Shown: positions 1 through 9,869 of the stretch, one piece after another | How the letters are laid out: the number at the start of each line of letters is the position of its first letter | Numbering within the stretch: the stretch's first letter is position 1 | Assembly (NCBI RefSeq): GCF_013375555.1 | Contig: NZ_JABXWB010000001.1 | Coordinates: 992,001-1,056,000 of the forward strand | Length of the DNA: 64,000 bases | Direction of reading: 5' to 3' | Source: Sphingobium sp. EM0848 | Lineage (GTDB): Bacteria > Pseudomonadota > Alphaproteobacteria > Sphingomonadales > Sphingomonadaceae | Notes under the pieces: model-generated | What the model saw: the letters and a program-made list of their open reading frames with translations, nothing else | The model's database searches: none | Told to the model about the DNA's origin: nothing | Program-made: the position numbers and the translations under genes

Positions 1-3000
1 ACTGGCGTGGTGAGCTACAGCTACACGCTGAACGTCCCGGTGGACAATGCGCATCAGGCGGGGGCGACGGGCACGTCGTTCGACGACAGCATTCATCTGA
101 CGGTGACCGGGGTTGGCGGCACGAGTGGCGCCGACGACCTGGTGGTACGGATCATTGATGACACGCCGCAGGCGGTGGATGACACCGGCCATGTGGTGAC
201 CGAGGACGGTGCGGGTGCGGTGAACACGGCGTTGACCTCGACGGTGTCGGGCAATGTGCTGGCGAACGACGTGTCGGGAGCGGACACGCCGATGTCCTTC
301 GTATCCTGGAGCAGCGCGGACGCCGCGGTGGTGAGCCAGCTCAACCTTTATGGCACGCTGACGCAGAATGCCGACGGCAGCTGGAGCTATCAGCTGGACA
401 ACAGCCGAGCGGCGACGCAGGCGCTGTCGGGGTCGTTCAGCCAGGACTTCACGTTGCACTATACGATGCAGGACGCAGACGGCGACCAGTCGTCGGCGAA
501 GCTGGTGATCACGGTGCATGGCGCGGACGACACGGCGAGCGTCGTGACGGCGGCAGCGACGGGTCCGGACGCGACGGTATATGAGGCGGGTCTTGCGACG
601 GGATCGCTGCATGATGGCTCGAACGTGACGACAGGTTCGTTCACGGTGAGCGCGAGCGACGGGATTGCGAGCATCGGCGTTGGCGGGGTGAGCTTCACCC
701 TGGCGCAGATGCAGGCCTTCGCGACGACCAACGGGGTTGTGACCACGGCGGAAGGAACGCTGCGGCTGACCGGCTATAATGCCGCGACTGGCGTGGTGAG
801 CTACAGCTACACGCTGAACGTCCCGGTGGACAATGCGCATCAGGCGGGGGCGACGGGCACGTCGTTCGACGACAGCATTCATCTGACGGTGACCGGGGTT
901 GGCGGCACGAGTGGCGCCGACGACCTGGTGGTACGGATCATTGATGACACGCCGCAGGCGGTGGATGACACCGGCCATGTGGTGACCGAGGACGGTGCGG
1001 GTGCGGTGAACACGGCGTTGACCTCGACGGTGTCGGGCAATGTGCTGGCGAACGACGTGTCGGGAGCGGACACGCCGATGTCCTTCGTATCCTGGAGCAG
1101 CGCGGACGCCGCGGTGGTGAGCCAGCTCAACCTTTATGGCACGCTGACGCAGAATGCCGACGGCAGCTGGAGCTATCAGCTGGACAACAGCCGAGCGGCG
1201 ACGCAGGCGCTGTCGGGGTCGTTCAGCCAGGACTTCACGTTGCACTATACGATGCAGGACGCAGACGGCGACCAGTCGTCGGCGAAGCTGGTGATCACGG
1301 TGCATGGCGCGGACGACACGGCGAGCGTCGTGACGGCGGCAGCGACGGGTCCGGACGCGACGGTATATGAGGCGGGTCTTGCGACGGGATCGCTGCATGA
1401 TGGCTCGAACGTGACGACAGGTTCGTTCACGGTGAGCGCGAGCGACGGGATTGCGAGCATCGGCGTTGGCGGGGTGAGCTTCACCCTGGCGCAGATGCAG
1501 GCCTTCGCGACGACCAACGGGGTTGTGACCACGGCGGAAGGAACGCTGCGGCTGACCGGCTATAATGCCGCGACTGGCGTGGTGAGCTACAGCTACACGC
1601 TGAACGTCCCGGTGGACAATGCGCATCAGGCGGGGGCGACGGGCACGTCGTTCGACGACAGCATTCATCTGACGGTGACCGGGGTTGGCGGCACGAGTGG
1701 CGCCGACGACCTGGTGGTACGGATCATTGATGACACGCCGCAGGCGGTGGATGACACCGGCCATGTGGTGACCGAGGACGGTGCGGGTGCGGTGAACACG
1801 GCGTTGACCTCGACGGTGTCGGGCAATGTGCTGGCGAACGACGTGTCGGGAGCGGACACGCCGATGTCCTTCGTATCCTGGAGCAGCGCGGACGCCGCGG
1901 TGGTGAGCCAGCTCAACCTTTATGGCACGCTGACGCAGAATGCCGACGGCAGCTGGAGCTATCAGCTGGACAACAGCCGAGCGGCGACGCAGGCGCTGTC
2001 GGGGTCGTTCAGCCAGGACTTCACGTTGCACTATACGATGCAGGACGCAGACGGCGACCAGTCGTCGGCGAAGCTGGTGATCACGGTGCATGGCGCGGAC
2101 GACACGGCGAGCGTCGTGACGGCGGCAGCGACGGGTCCGGACGCGACGGTATATGAGGCGGGTCTTGCGACGGGATCGCTGCATGATGGCTCGAACGTGA
2201 CGACAGGTTCGTTCACGGTGAGCGCGAGCGACGGGATTGCGAGCATCGGCGTTGGCGGGGTGAGCTTCACCCTGGCGCAGATGCAGGCCTTCGCGACGAC
2301 CAACGGGGTTGTGACCACGGCGGAAGGAACGCTGCGGCTGACCGGCTATAATGCCGCGACTGGCGTGGTGAGCTACAGCTACACGCTGAACGTCCCGGTG
2401 GACAATGCGCATCAGGCGGGGGCGACGGGCACGTCGTTCGACGACAGCATTCATCTGACGGTGACCGGGGTTGGCGGCACGAGTGGCGCCGACGACCTGG
2501 TGGTACGGATCATTGATGACACGCCGCAGGCGGTGGATGACACCGGCCATGTGGTGACCGAGGACGGTGCGGGTGCGGTGAACACGGCGTTGACCTCGAC
2601 GGTGTCGGGCAATGTGCTGGCGAACGACGTGTCGGGAGCGGACACGCCGATGTCCTTCGTATCCTGGAGCAGCGCGGACGCCGCGGTGGTGAGCCAGCTC
2701 AACCTTTATGGCACGCTGACGCAGAATGCCGACGGCAGCTGGAGCTATCAGCTGGACAACAGCCGAGCGGCGACGCAGGCGCTGTCGGGGTCGTTCAGCC
2801 AGGACTTCACGTTGCACTATACGATGCAGGACGCAGACGGCGACCAGTCGTCGGCGAAGCTGGTGATCACGGTGCATGGCGCGGACGACACGGCGAGCGT
2901 CGTGACGGCGGCAGCGACGGGTCCGGACGCGACGGTATATGAGGCGGGTCTTGCGACGGGATCGCTGCATGATGGCTCGAACGTGACGACAGGTTCGTTC

Positions 3001-3312
3001 ACGGTGAGCGCGAGCGACGGGATTGCGAGCATCGGCGTTGGCGGGGTGAGCTTCACCCTGGCGCAGATGCAGGCCTTCGCGACGACCAACGGGGTTGTGA
3101 CCACGGCGGAAGGAACGCTGCGGCTGACCGGCTATAATGCCGCGACTGGCGTGGTGAGCTACAGCTACACGCTGAACGTCCCGGTGGACAATGCGCATCA
3201 GGCGGGGGCGACGGGCACGTCGTTCGACGACAGCATTCATCTGACGGTGACCGGGGTTGGCGGCACGAGTGGCGCCGACGACCTGGTGGTACGGATCATT
3301 GATGACACGCCG
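1..3312 (+). repeat. Tandem 786-bp coding repeats: four full units plus 168 bp
   Basis: Units start at 1, 787, 1573, 2359 and 3145. The fifth breaks off after base 3312, where GATGACACGCCG is followed by unique sequence. The four full copies read as identical in DNA and protein. The unit is 262 codons, so copy-number change keeps frame. The array runs off the left edge, so the total copy number is unknown. Confidence 0.97.
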
Positions 3313-5499
3313 TCCTTTGGGCAGGTGCAGAGCCAGCAGACCGACAATATTGTTGGATCGACCTATGTTGCCACAGGGACGTTGCATTTTACGCCGGGGG
3401 CCGACAGCTTTGGCAGCGTTACGAACATAACGTCCAGCACGACGGCGACATCGGGCGGTCACAGCCTTGTCTACAGTCTGTCCGGCAATGTGCTGACCGC
3501 TTATCAGGACACCAACAATAACGGGGTCTATGACGCGGTGACCGATGCCACGAAGGTATTCACGCTGACGGCCAATCCGACTGCGACGCCGCCGGGACAG
3601 CCGAGTACCGATCATGCCGGAACCTATACTTTCCAGCTGCTGACGCCGTTGGACCCGACAGTCACGAACGTAGCGATCGGCGGTTCGAGCGGCTTTGGCG
3701 CAGGACCGAAAGGCGAACTGCAATTCAACGGAAGTACGGCGTCACAGCATTTGGCGATCGTTGACGGCTGGTCGACCACTGCCTCGACGCTGGCGGGTGC
3801 GTTCGATCAGAGCACCTGGACGCAGCAGGCGGTCAACGGTGCGACCGCGGGCTTTGGCGTCAACAACAATAATCTGGATGCAGGCGAACTCTTCATTGCC
3901 GACTTCCACGCTGCCAATGCGCCTGGTATCACTGTGCCGACAGGACAGAGCAACACCTTCGGTCCGCAAATCGCCTTTGCGACCTTCACTTTCCCGAACT
4001 TCGGCGCGACTGACAAAATCTACTATCAGGCGCATTATGAGGACGGCACTACAGGCGCGGTCACGCTCGTCGATTCCTCGAAATTCGCCAGCGGCGTGAC
4101 GATCACGGCGCCGGCCGGGGAATATCTGGACTATATCGTATTCTACGACCAGAGCGGCAGCGGGAAGTTCTTGCTGACCAATACCGGCACGGTTTCGAGC
4201 ACAGTCAACCAGCAGATCAATTTCACCGTCAGCGCGAGCGACGGCGACGGCGATGTGGCGACGTCCTCGACCTTCCATGTCACGGTCGCGACGGGACAAG
4301 CGCCGTCCAGCGCCGCCGCTCCAGTCGTGCTCGACCTGAACGGTGATGGGGTGCAGTTCGTTCCGATCTCAGCCGGCATGACCTTCGACTATCAGAATAA
4401 CGGTCATCCGCTGGCGACGGCCTGGGCTGGTGTGGGCGACGGTGTTCTCGCCCTGCAAAATGGCAGCGGCTATCAGGTTGTCTTTGGTAGCAATGGCCTA
4501 AGCGACCTGCAGGGGTTGGCTGCGACCTACGATACTAACCATGACGGCGTTCTCAATGTCCAAGATGCCAACTGGTCGCAATTCGGTGCTCTAGTGACGC
4601 AGGCGAACGGGGGCGAGGTTTTCGAGACCCTGAGTCAACTCGGCATCACCAGCATCAAGCTGACGTCGAACGGTGTCACCTATGGGGCGGCGAACGGCGA
4701 GGTGACCGTGGTGGGCGAAAGCAGCTTCACCCGGACGGACGGTACTCAGGGCACAGCGGCCGACGCCGTGTTCGCCACCACTAGTGTCACAAAAACCTCC
4801 GAGAGCACTACGGAAACCGCCAATAGCGGTCTCAATCAGGCGCTGCTCGCGGCCAGCTTGGTCGCAGCGGTCGGCGCGAGCGAAACCCATGTCGATCCGC
4901 AGCCCGCGCCGGCTGCTCAGGAAAACGCGCCGGTCGTGACGGAAACGGCTCCGGCCAGCACCGCCACGGCGGAGCCGGCCACGACCGAGAGCAAGGACAG
5001 TGGGCTCGCACCGGCCGACGATCAATCGACGCATCAGGCCGAGCAGCCTGCTCCACAGGCGAGCCATGCCAGTGAGGAACCGGCACCGGATCACGCCCAA
5101 CTGTCCGGCGGCGGCGCGGCGCACGCGCCGGCGGCGGATACGGCGCAGACGGATCAGCCTTCGCCGGGCGATCATCAGGGTCTGCTGGCGCAGTCGATCA
5201 ACCTGCCTGCCTTTGACGGCAATGCGGCGGCGGTTCTGGCCGCGGCGGCCCATGGTCCGGCCGGACCGGCGGGCGCGAATGCGGCGGCGGAGGTCGTGAA
5301 GGAAGCGCTGGGCACCCATGACGCGCCGAATATCGATGCGCTGCTGGCGGCCTTGCCGGGCGGTGCGCATCCCGTGGCTCCAGTCTTGTTGAACCCGGTC
5401 GCCACAGAAGCGGTCGACAGCGGTCATCTGGCCGCGGCCGCAGCCATCTTCCACGCGGCGATGGCCGCGCACGAAGCCATGGCGGTCGCTCATGGCTGA
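1..5499 (+). CDS. Giant repetitive T1SS-secreted adhesin (LapA/BapA-like), 5'-truncated by the window edge
   Basis: The frame is open from base 1, so only the C-terminal 1832 residues are visible; the start lies upstream. Residues 1-1104 are tandem 262-residue units. Each unit combines a VCBS-like part (around YGTLTQNADGSWSYQL) and a T1SS-143-like part ending in DDTP. Residues after about 1105 are unique. They include VVLDLNGDGVQF (about 1442), common near the C-terminus of type I secreted adhesins, and a Ca-binding-like DTNHDGVLNVQD loop (about 1511). A Pro/Ala/Glu-rich tail (about 1600-1725) precedes an Ala-rich helical end. No run of RTX GGxGxDxL nonapeptides is seen. By family knowledge it is a cell-surface biofilm adhesin exported by the type I system encoded just downstream. 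Its role as that system's substrate is inferred from synteny. Confidence 0.88.
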   Translation, partial: TGVVSYSYTLNVPVDNAHQAGATGTSFDDSIHLTVTGVGGTSGADDLVVRIIDDTPQAVDDTGHVVTEDGAGAVNTALTSTVSGNVLANDVSGADTPMSFVSWSSADAAVVSQLNLYGTLTQNADGSWSYQLDNSRAATQALSGSFSQDFTLHYTMQDADGDQSSAKLVITVHGADDTASVVTAAATGPDATVYEAGLATGSLHDGSNVTTGSFTVSASDGIASIGVGGVSFTLAQMQAFATTNGVVTTAEGTLRLTGYNAATGVVSYSYTLNVPVDNAHQAGATGTSFDDSIHLTVTGVGGTSGADDLVVRIIDDTPQAVDDTGHVVTEDGAGAVNTALTSTVSGNVLANDVSGADTPMSFVSWSSADAAVVSQLNLYGTLTQNADGSWSYQLDNSRAATQALSGSFSQDFTLHYTMQDADGDQSSAKLVITVHGADDTASVVTAAATGPDATVYEAGLATGSLHDGSNVTTGSFTVSASDGIASIGVGGVSFTLAQMQAFATTNGVVTTAEGTLRLTGYNAATGVVSYSYTLNVPVDNAHQAGATGTSFDDSIHLTVTGVGGTSGADDLVVRIIDDTPQAVDDTGHVVTEDGAGAVNTALTSTVSGNVLANDVSGADTPMSFVSWSSADAAVVSQLNLYGTLTQNADGSWSYQLDNSRAATQALSGSFSQDFTLHYTMQDADGDQSSAKLVITVHGADDTASVVTAAATGPDATVYEAGLATGSLHDGSNVTTGSFTVSASDGIASIGVGGVSFTLAQMQAFATTNGVVTTAEGTLRLTGYNAATGVVSYSYTLNVPVDNAHQAGATGTSFDDSIHLTVTGVGGTSGADDLVVRIIDDTPQAVDDTGHVVTEDGAGAVNTALTSTVSGNVLANDVSGADTPMSFVSWSSADAAVVSQLNLYGTLTQNADGSWSYQLDNSRAATQALSGSFSQDFTLHYTMQDADGDQSSAKLVITVHGADDTASVVTAAATGPDATVYEAGLATGSLHDGSNVTTGSFTVSASDGIASIGVGGVSFTLAQMQAFATTNGVVTTAEGTLRLTGYNAATGVVSYSYTLNVPVDNAHQAGATGTSFDDSIHLTVTGVGGTSGADDLVVRIIDDTPSFGQVQSQQTDNIVGSTYVATGTLHFTPGADSFGSVTNITSSTTATSGGHSLVYSLSGNVLTAYQDTNNNGVYDAVTDATKVFTLTANPTATPPGQPSTDHAGTYTFQLLTPLDPTVTNVAIGGSSGFGAGPKGELQFNGSTASQHLAIVDGWSTTASTLAGAFDQSTWTQQAVNGATAGFGVNNNNLDAGELFIADFHAANAPGITVPTGQSNTFGPQIAFATFTFPNFGATDKIYYQAHYEDGTTGAVTLVDSSKFASGVTITAPAGEYLDYIVFYDQSGSGKFLLTNTGTVSSTVNQQINFTVSASDGDGDVATSSTFHVTVATGQAPSSAAAPVVLDLNGDGVQFVPISAGMTFDYQNNGHPLATAWAGVGDGVLALQNGSGYQVVFGSNGLSDLQGLAATYDTNHDGVLNVQDANWSQFGALVTQANGGEVFETLSQLGITSIKLTSNGVTYGAANGEVTVVGESSFTRTDGTQGTAADAVFATTSVTKTSESTTETANSGLNQALLAASLVAAVGASETHVDPQPAPAAQENAPVVTETAPASTATAEPATTESKDSGLAPADDQSTHQAEQPAPQASHASEEPAPDHAQLSGGGAAHAPAADTAQTDQPSPGDHQGLLAQSINLPAFDGNAAAVLAAAAHGPAGPAGANAAAEVVKEALGTHDAPNIDALLAALPGGAHPVAPVLLNPVATEAVDSGHLAAAAAIFHAAMAAHEAMAVAHG

Positions 5500-5541
5500 G
5501 CCGGAAATGAACCTATCTCGCGGGGAATATTGGGGAGAGTT

Positions 5542-6252
5542 ATGATGCGAAATACGTTAGGGAAGGCGGCGGCCGCCGGGCTGGCGACCGCCATGCTGAC
5601 GAGTGCGGCCTGGGCGGCACCAGCTTCGCCCTTGCTGCAACTGGGCAAGTCCGAATTGAACGATGCGCTCAGAAGCCGTTATGACACGGCGGTCAAGGCC
5701 GTGGGCGACACGAGCGTGCGCGCTGCGCAGGACAGCCGCTGGACCTATGCGGTCGAGGCGAAGAACCAGTGCGGCATCGCCATCGGTTTCATCAAATCCG
5801 GCACGAAGGATGCGGACAGCATCAACAAGTGCGACGACTTTGTGGCCCGCCTCTCGGCGACGCCACCGCCGCCGGTGTCGGCAGCAGATCCAGCCCCACC
5901 CGCGCTGGATTGCACGGCACCGGCGGTGTCCATCTTCTTCGACTGGAACATGGACACGCCGCTTCCCGAAGGCGTGAACACGGTCAGCACGCTCACGCAG
6001 GCGGCAACCCAGTGCGGCTGGAAGCGCTTTGGCGTCACGGGCTACACCGACACGTCGGGCGGCACCAAATATAATGACGGCCTGTCGCTGCGCCGGGCAC
6101 AGAATGTCGCGGGCCTGATGAGCCAGGGCGGGATCGCGTCCGGTGCGGTGACCGTCACCGGCCTGGGCGAAACCCAACTCAAGATCGAAACCGCCGATGG
6201 GGTGCGCGAACCGATGAACCGTCGGGTCGAGATCACCGCCAGCGCGAATTAA
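5542..6252 (+). CDS. OmpA-family periplasmic/outer-membrane protein of the adhesin locus
   Basis: 236 aa. A signal peptide (residues 1-25, ending AAWA) is followed by a helical region and a C-terminal OmpA/MotB peptidoglycan-binding domain (about 125-235), with FFDWNMDTPLPEGVNTV, a GYTDTSG turn, RRAQNVAGLM and a NRRVEI end. ATG at 5542 (or 5545) is preferred because GGGGAGAG lies just upstream; an upstream TTG has no such site. It sits 42 bp after the adhesin stop and 12 bp before the TolC-like gene, so it is probably co-transcribed. By family it should anchor to peptidoglycan; a role in stabilising the secretion channel or retaining the adhesin is inferred. Confidence 0.85.
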   Translation: MMRNTLGKAAAAGLATAMLTSAAWAAPASPLLQLGKSELNDALRSRYDTAVKAVGDTSVRAAQDSRWTYAVEAKNQCGIAIGFIKSGTKDADSINKCDDFVARLSATPPPPVSAADPAPPALDCTAPAVSIFFDWNMDTPLPEGVNTVSTLTQAATQCGWKRFGVTGYTDTSGGTKYNDGLSLRRAQNVAGLMSQGGIASGAVTVTGLGETQLKIETADGVREPMNRRVEITASAN

Positions 6253-6264
6253 GGGGAGAATGGC

Positions 6265-7659
6265 ATGACTATCATGCGCAAGACATGTGGCAGCCTGATC
6301 GCCATTTGCGCGGCCGCCATGGTTTCAACGGGCTGGGCCCAGACCACGGACCTGAAGAGTGCCATTGCGGCGGCCATCGACAGCCATCCGGAAATCAACC
6401 AGGCGATCCAGAACAAGGAAGCCATCGAGTTTGAACGCGAACAGGCGCAGGGCCTCTATTTGCCCCGCGTTAGCGTCGAGGGATCGGCCGGCGTGCGTCG
6501 TCTGGACAACGCCACCCGCCGCGCTCTGAATCTCGATAATGAGACGCTCTGGCCGGTGGAAGGCGATCTGACGGCCGAACAAACCCTTTGGGACTCGGGT
6601 TATCGCAGCGCCGAGAAGCGGCGTCAGGCCGCGCGGACGGATGGCGCTGCCCTGCGCGTGGGAGAACGCTCGCAATTCGTGGCGCTGAATGTCACGCGCC
6701 AATATCTGGATTATATGCTCCAGCAGCGGGTCGTCGCGGCGGCGGAGGACAATATCGCCTTCCACCGTAAGCTGCTGGGCGACCTCAGCGAGGGCGTGTC
6801 GAAGGGATCGATCAGCATCGCCGACCAGCAGCAGGCCGAGGAACGGATGCAGGCTGCCCTCGTTCGGAAGACCGAGGCGGAGCAGGACATGACCAATGCG
6901 GCCATCCAGTTCCGGACGCTGACGGGTCTGTCGATCGATCAGGTGACCATGCCCGATCCGGTGACGAACGCTGTTCCGCCGACACTGGACGACGCGATCG
7001 CCGCCGCCCGCACCAACAATCCTCTGATCCGCGAGGCGGAGGCCGATATTCAGGCGGCTCATGCGGTGGTGGATGAGGCCAAATCGGAGCTTGGGCCGAC
7101 GGTTTCGCTGCAAGGCGTCGGCCGTGTGGGTCAGGATATTGACGGCTTCAGGGGCAGCACCAATGATTTGCAGGGCCGGGTCATCGTGCGCTGGCAACTC
7201 TATAATGGTGGTATCAACCGGGCGAAGGTCCAGGAGATGAATCGCCGGACGAGCGAGGCCCGCTTCCGCCTCAGCCAGCGCCAGCGCGAGGCGGAGGAGG
7301 ATGTCCGCACTGCCTGGAACCGTTGGGACACGGAAAAGAAGCGCGTCGACGATCTGGCGCGGCAGGGCACGGTGTCTGACGGACTGCTGGTCTCCTATCG
7401 CGAGCAGTTCAATGTCGGGCGGCGTTCGCTGCTGGACGTGCTGGACACGCAGAACACGCGGTTCAACACGCAGGTGCGGACGGAAACGGCCCGCTTCTCG
7501 GAGATTTTTGCGCAATATCAGATTCTGGCGGCGACCAACCAGTTGTTGGACACGCTGGGGCTGGCGGCTCCCTCGGGCGCCAATCCCTATGCGCGCAAGA
7601 AATATGATGTCCCGGATCTGCCGCCCGCCGAATTGCAGCGGCGGCGCTATCCGGGCTGA
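6265..7659 (+). CDS. TolC-family outer-membrane channel (LapE-like) of the type I secretion system
   Basis: 464 aa with signal peptide 1-25 (ends GWA, then QTTDLK). The length and repeated coiled-coil architecture fit TolC/OEP proteins: DLKSAIAAAIDSHPEI near the N-terminus, and a second half with ALDDAIAAAR-like and VDEAKSELGP segments. The family forms trimeric outer-membrane ducts. GGGGAG at 6253-6258 gives good spacing to ATG 6265. It lies between the OmpA-like gene and the ABC exporter, which supports assignment to the adhesin export machine rather than a general efflux pump. Confidence 0.92.
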   Translation: MTIMRKTCGSLIAICAAAMVSTGWAQTTDLKSAIAAAIDSHPEINQAIQNKEAIEFEREQAQGLYLPRVSVEGSAGVRRLDNATRRALNLDNETLWPVEGDLTAEQTLWDSGYRSAEKRRQAARTDGAALRVGERSQFVALNVTRQYLDYMLQQRVVAAAEDNIAFHRKLLGDLSEGVSKGSISIADQQQAEERMQAALVRKTEAEQDMTNAAIQFRTLTGLSIDQVTMPDPVTNAVPPTLDDAIAAARTNNPLIREAEADIQAAHAVVDEAKSELGPTVSLQGVGRVGQDIDGFRGSTNDLQGRVIVRWQLYNGGINRAKVQEMNRRTSEARFRLSQRQREAEEDVRTAWNRWDTEKKRVDDLARQGTVSDGLLVSYREQFNVGRRSLLDVLDTQNTRFNTQVRTETARFSEIFAQYQILAATNQLLDTLGLAAPSGANPYARKKYDVPDLPPAELQRRRYPG

Positions 7660-7673
7660 GATCCATCTTTGGG

Positions 7674-7700
7674 GCCATCCGGGCGCAAGTCCGGATGGGC
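7674..7700 (+). other. Intercistronic hairpin before the ABC exporter gene
   Basis: CCATCCGG (7675-7682), an 8-nt loop, then CCGGATGG (7691-7698) in the 50-bp gap between the TolC-like stop and ATG 7710. There is no U-tract, so it is not a typical terminator. It could set relative expression or mRNA stability within the operon. Confidence 0.45.
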
Positions 7701-7709
7701 GGGTAAACA

Positions 7710-9869
7710 ATGTTGGAACGAAGCACATTAAGTCTGGCCGAATGGCTGGACCATCAGGGCACGCCCAGTGACGAACTGGTGGAGAGCATCGCCCATGCGG
7801 CGCGGCATTTCGACCGCTCGCCGGGGATCGTAAACCTTCGCGCGGGTCTCGCCGTCGATGAATCCGGGCGTCTGCCCTTTCATCAAACGGAGTCCGCGCT
7901 CGACCAGATCGGCCTTTTGAGCGATCATGTCCGAGGTCGACTGGACAAATGGCGGCCGGGCAATCTGCCCGCGATCCTGCCTTTGCGGGGCAGCCGTTTC
8001 CTGTTGCTGCTGGACCTGCGTGCCGGCGATGCACTGGTGCAGCTGCCGCATGCGACCGAGCCGGTCTGGGCGCCCATCAGCGATCTCGGCAGCCATTTCA
8101 CCGGCGAAGCGCTGGTCGTCATGGCCGATCATGGCCGCGAACGCGCCGAGGAACGGCCATGGGACGAACGGGCGCGCCAGCATTGGTTCTGGCGTGAGGT
8201 GTGGCGCGCGCGCGGTTCTTTCGGCTATGTCATGCTGGCCGCGGCGATTATCAATCTGCTCGCCTTCGCGCTGCCGCTGTTCACGATGAACGTCTATGAC
8301 CGGATCATCCCCAACAAGGCGGCGTCCAGCCTGTGGGTGCTGGGTATCGGCGTGATGCTGGCGTTCAGCCTGGACTTCGCGCTGCGGATCGCCCGCGCAA
8401 GGCTGGTGGACGAGGCCGGGCGGGAAATCGACGAGCGCCTGTCGCAACGCCTGTTCGAAAAGGTAATGAACACCCCGCTCGCCAGCCGCGCGGGCAGCAC
8501 CGGCGCGCTGGCGCGGCGGGTGTCGGAGTTCGAATCCGTCCGCGAATTCTTCACCTCGACCACGGTCGTTCTGGTGGTGGACATTGCGTTCCTCTTCTTC
8601 TTCGTCGCGATCATTGCGCTTCTGGGGGGCTGGCTGGCCATCGTGCCTGTCGTCATGATGGGGATCATGGCGAGCGCGGGATTTTTCCTGCAACGGTCGA
8701 TGGCCCGGCTGTCACGCGATGCGCAGGCGGACTCCAGCCTGCAAAGCTCGGCTCTGGTCGAAGCGATCGGCGGCATCGAGACGCTGAAGGCCTGCCGCGC
8801 CGAAGGGCGGATGCTGGACCGTTGGCGCCGCTATGCGCGGATGAGCGCGGCGACGCAGGAAAAGCTGCGGCGGCTCTCTTCGAAGAGCGTCACCTTGGCC
8901 GCCTTGTGCCAGCAGGTGACGAGCATCGCGCTGGTGATCGGCGGCTTCTACATGTTCGCGGCGGGCGACATTTCGATGGGTGCGATCATCGCCATCGTCA
9001 TGCTGGCCGGACGTTCGCTGGCGCCGGTTGGGCAACTGGCCTTCGTGATCGTGCGGGCGCGGCAGGCGATGACGACGCTGGACAGCCTCCAGACGTTGAT
9101 CGACCAGCCCGACGAGCGGCTGGACGGCGCGCGGGGGATCATCCCCCGAGTCCGCAAGGGCGCCATCGTCATGCAGGGGCTGGAATTCGCCTATCCCGGC
9201 GCCAGCCAGCCCAGCCTGCGCGGCATCGACCTGCGGGTCGAACCGGGCGAGCGCATCGGCCTGATCGGGCGCGTCGCTTCGGGCAAGTCGACGCTGGGCC
9301 GGGTCATCTGCGGTCTCTATCCCTCGACGGGCGGCGCCATGACCATCGACGATGTCGACAGCCGCCAATATCATCCGCATGAGCTGCGTTCCGCCTTCCG
9401 TTATGTCGGGCAGGATGCCGAACTGTTCAGCGGATCGGTGCGTGAGAACCTGCTGCTCGGCGCTCGCGAGGCGGATGACGAGAAGTTGCTGGAGGCGTTG
9501 GAGCGTTCGGGGGCGTCGCGTTTCTTCGGGCGCGATGCGGCGGGGTTCGACCTGCATATCGGTGAGCGCGGCAACCGTCTGTCGGGCGGGCAGAGGAGTT
9601 TCCTGGTGCTGGCGCGGGCGCTGGTGGAGCCAGCGAAGCTGCTCTTCCTCGATGAGCCGACCGGCGCGATGGACAATCAGACCGAAAATCTGTTCATCGA
9701 TCATCTGGAAAAGGCGCTGGAGCCGCAGCAGACGCTGATCGTGTCGACCCACCGCCATGCGCTGCTACGTATCGTGGACCGGCTGATCGTGATCGATCAG
9801 GGCGTGGTGCTGGCCGATGGCCCGCGCGACGAGATCATCGGCCAGCTTCAGCGTGGAGCAGGGCAATGA
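7710..9869 (+). CDS. Type I secretion ABC permease/ATPase (LapB/HlyB-like)
   Basis: 719 aa. The N-terminal ~140 residues resemble the degenerate C39-peptidase-like domain of HlyB/LapB exporters with no catalytic Cys. A membrane domain follows (about 165-460, starting GYVMLAAAIINLLAFALPLF), then a nucleotide-binding domain: Walker A GRVASGKST (about 519), signature LSGGQ (about 622), Walker B LLFLDEPTG (about 644) and a switch His in STHRH. The family couples ATP hydrolysis to one-step export of large adhesins. Its last codons overlap the hydrolase start by ATGA, implying translational coupling. Confidence 0.93.
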   Translation: MLERSTLSLAEWLDHQGTPSDELVESIAHAARHFDRSPGIVNLRAGLAVDESGRLPFHQTESALDQIGLLSDHVRGRLDKWRPGNLPAILPLRGSRFLLLLDLRAGDALVQLPHATEPVWAPISDLGSHFTGEALVVMADHGRERAEERPWDERARQHWFWREVWRARGSFGYVMLAAAIINLLAFALPLFTMNVYDRIIPNKAASSLWVLGIGVMLAFSLDFALRIARARLVDEAGREIDERLSQRLFEKVMNTPLASRAGSTGALARRVSEFESVREFFTSTTVVLVVDIAFLFFFVAIIALLGGWLAIVPVVMMGIMASAGFFLQRSMARLSRDAQADSSLQSSALVEAIGGIETLKACRAEGRMLDRWRRYARMSAATQEKLRRLSSKSVTLAALCQQVTSIALVIGGFYMFAAGDISMGAIIAIVMLAGRSLAPVGQLAFVIVRARQAMTTLDSLQTLIDQPDERLDGARGIIPRVRKGAIVMQGLEFAYPGASQPSLRGIDLRVEPGERIGLIGRVASGKSTLGRVICGLYPSTGGAMTIDDVDSRQYHPHELRSAFRYVGQDAELFSGSVRENLLLGAREADDEKLLEALERSGASRFFGRDAAGFDLHIGERGNRLSGGQRSFLVLARALVEPAKLLFLDEPTGAMDNQTENLFIDHLEKALEPQQTLIVSTHRHALLRIVDRLIVIDQGVVLADGPRDEIIGQLQRGAGQ

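Noticed and set aside
93..3104. Repeated minus-strand open frames in the adhesin array
   Set aside because: They recur with the repeat unit and are codon-bias shadows of the + strand gene.
1..3312. CRISPR-like or satellite repeats
   Set aside because: The 786-bp units are one continuous coding frame with adhesin-type domains and no spacers.
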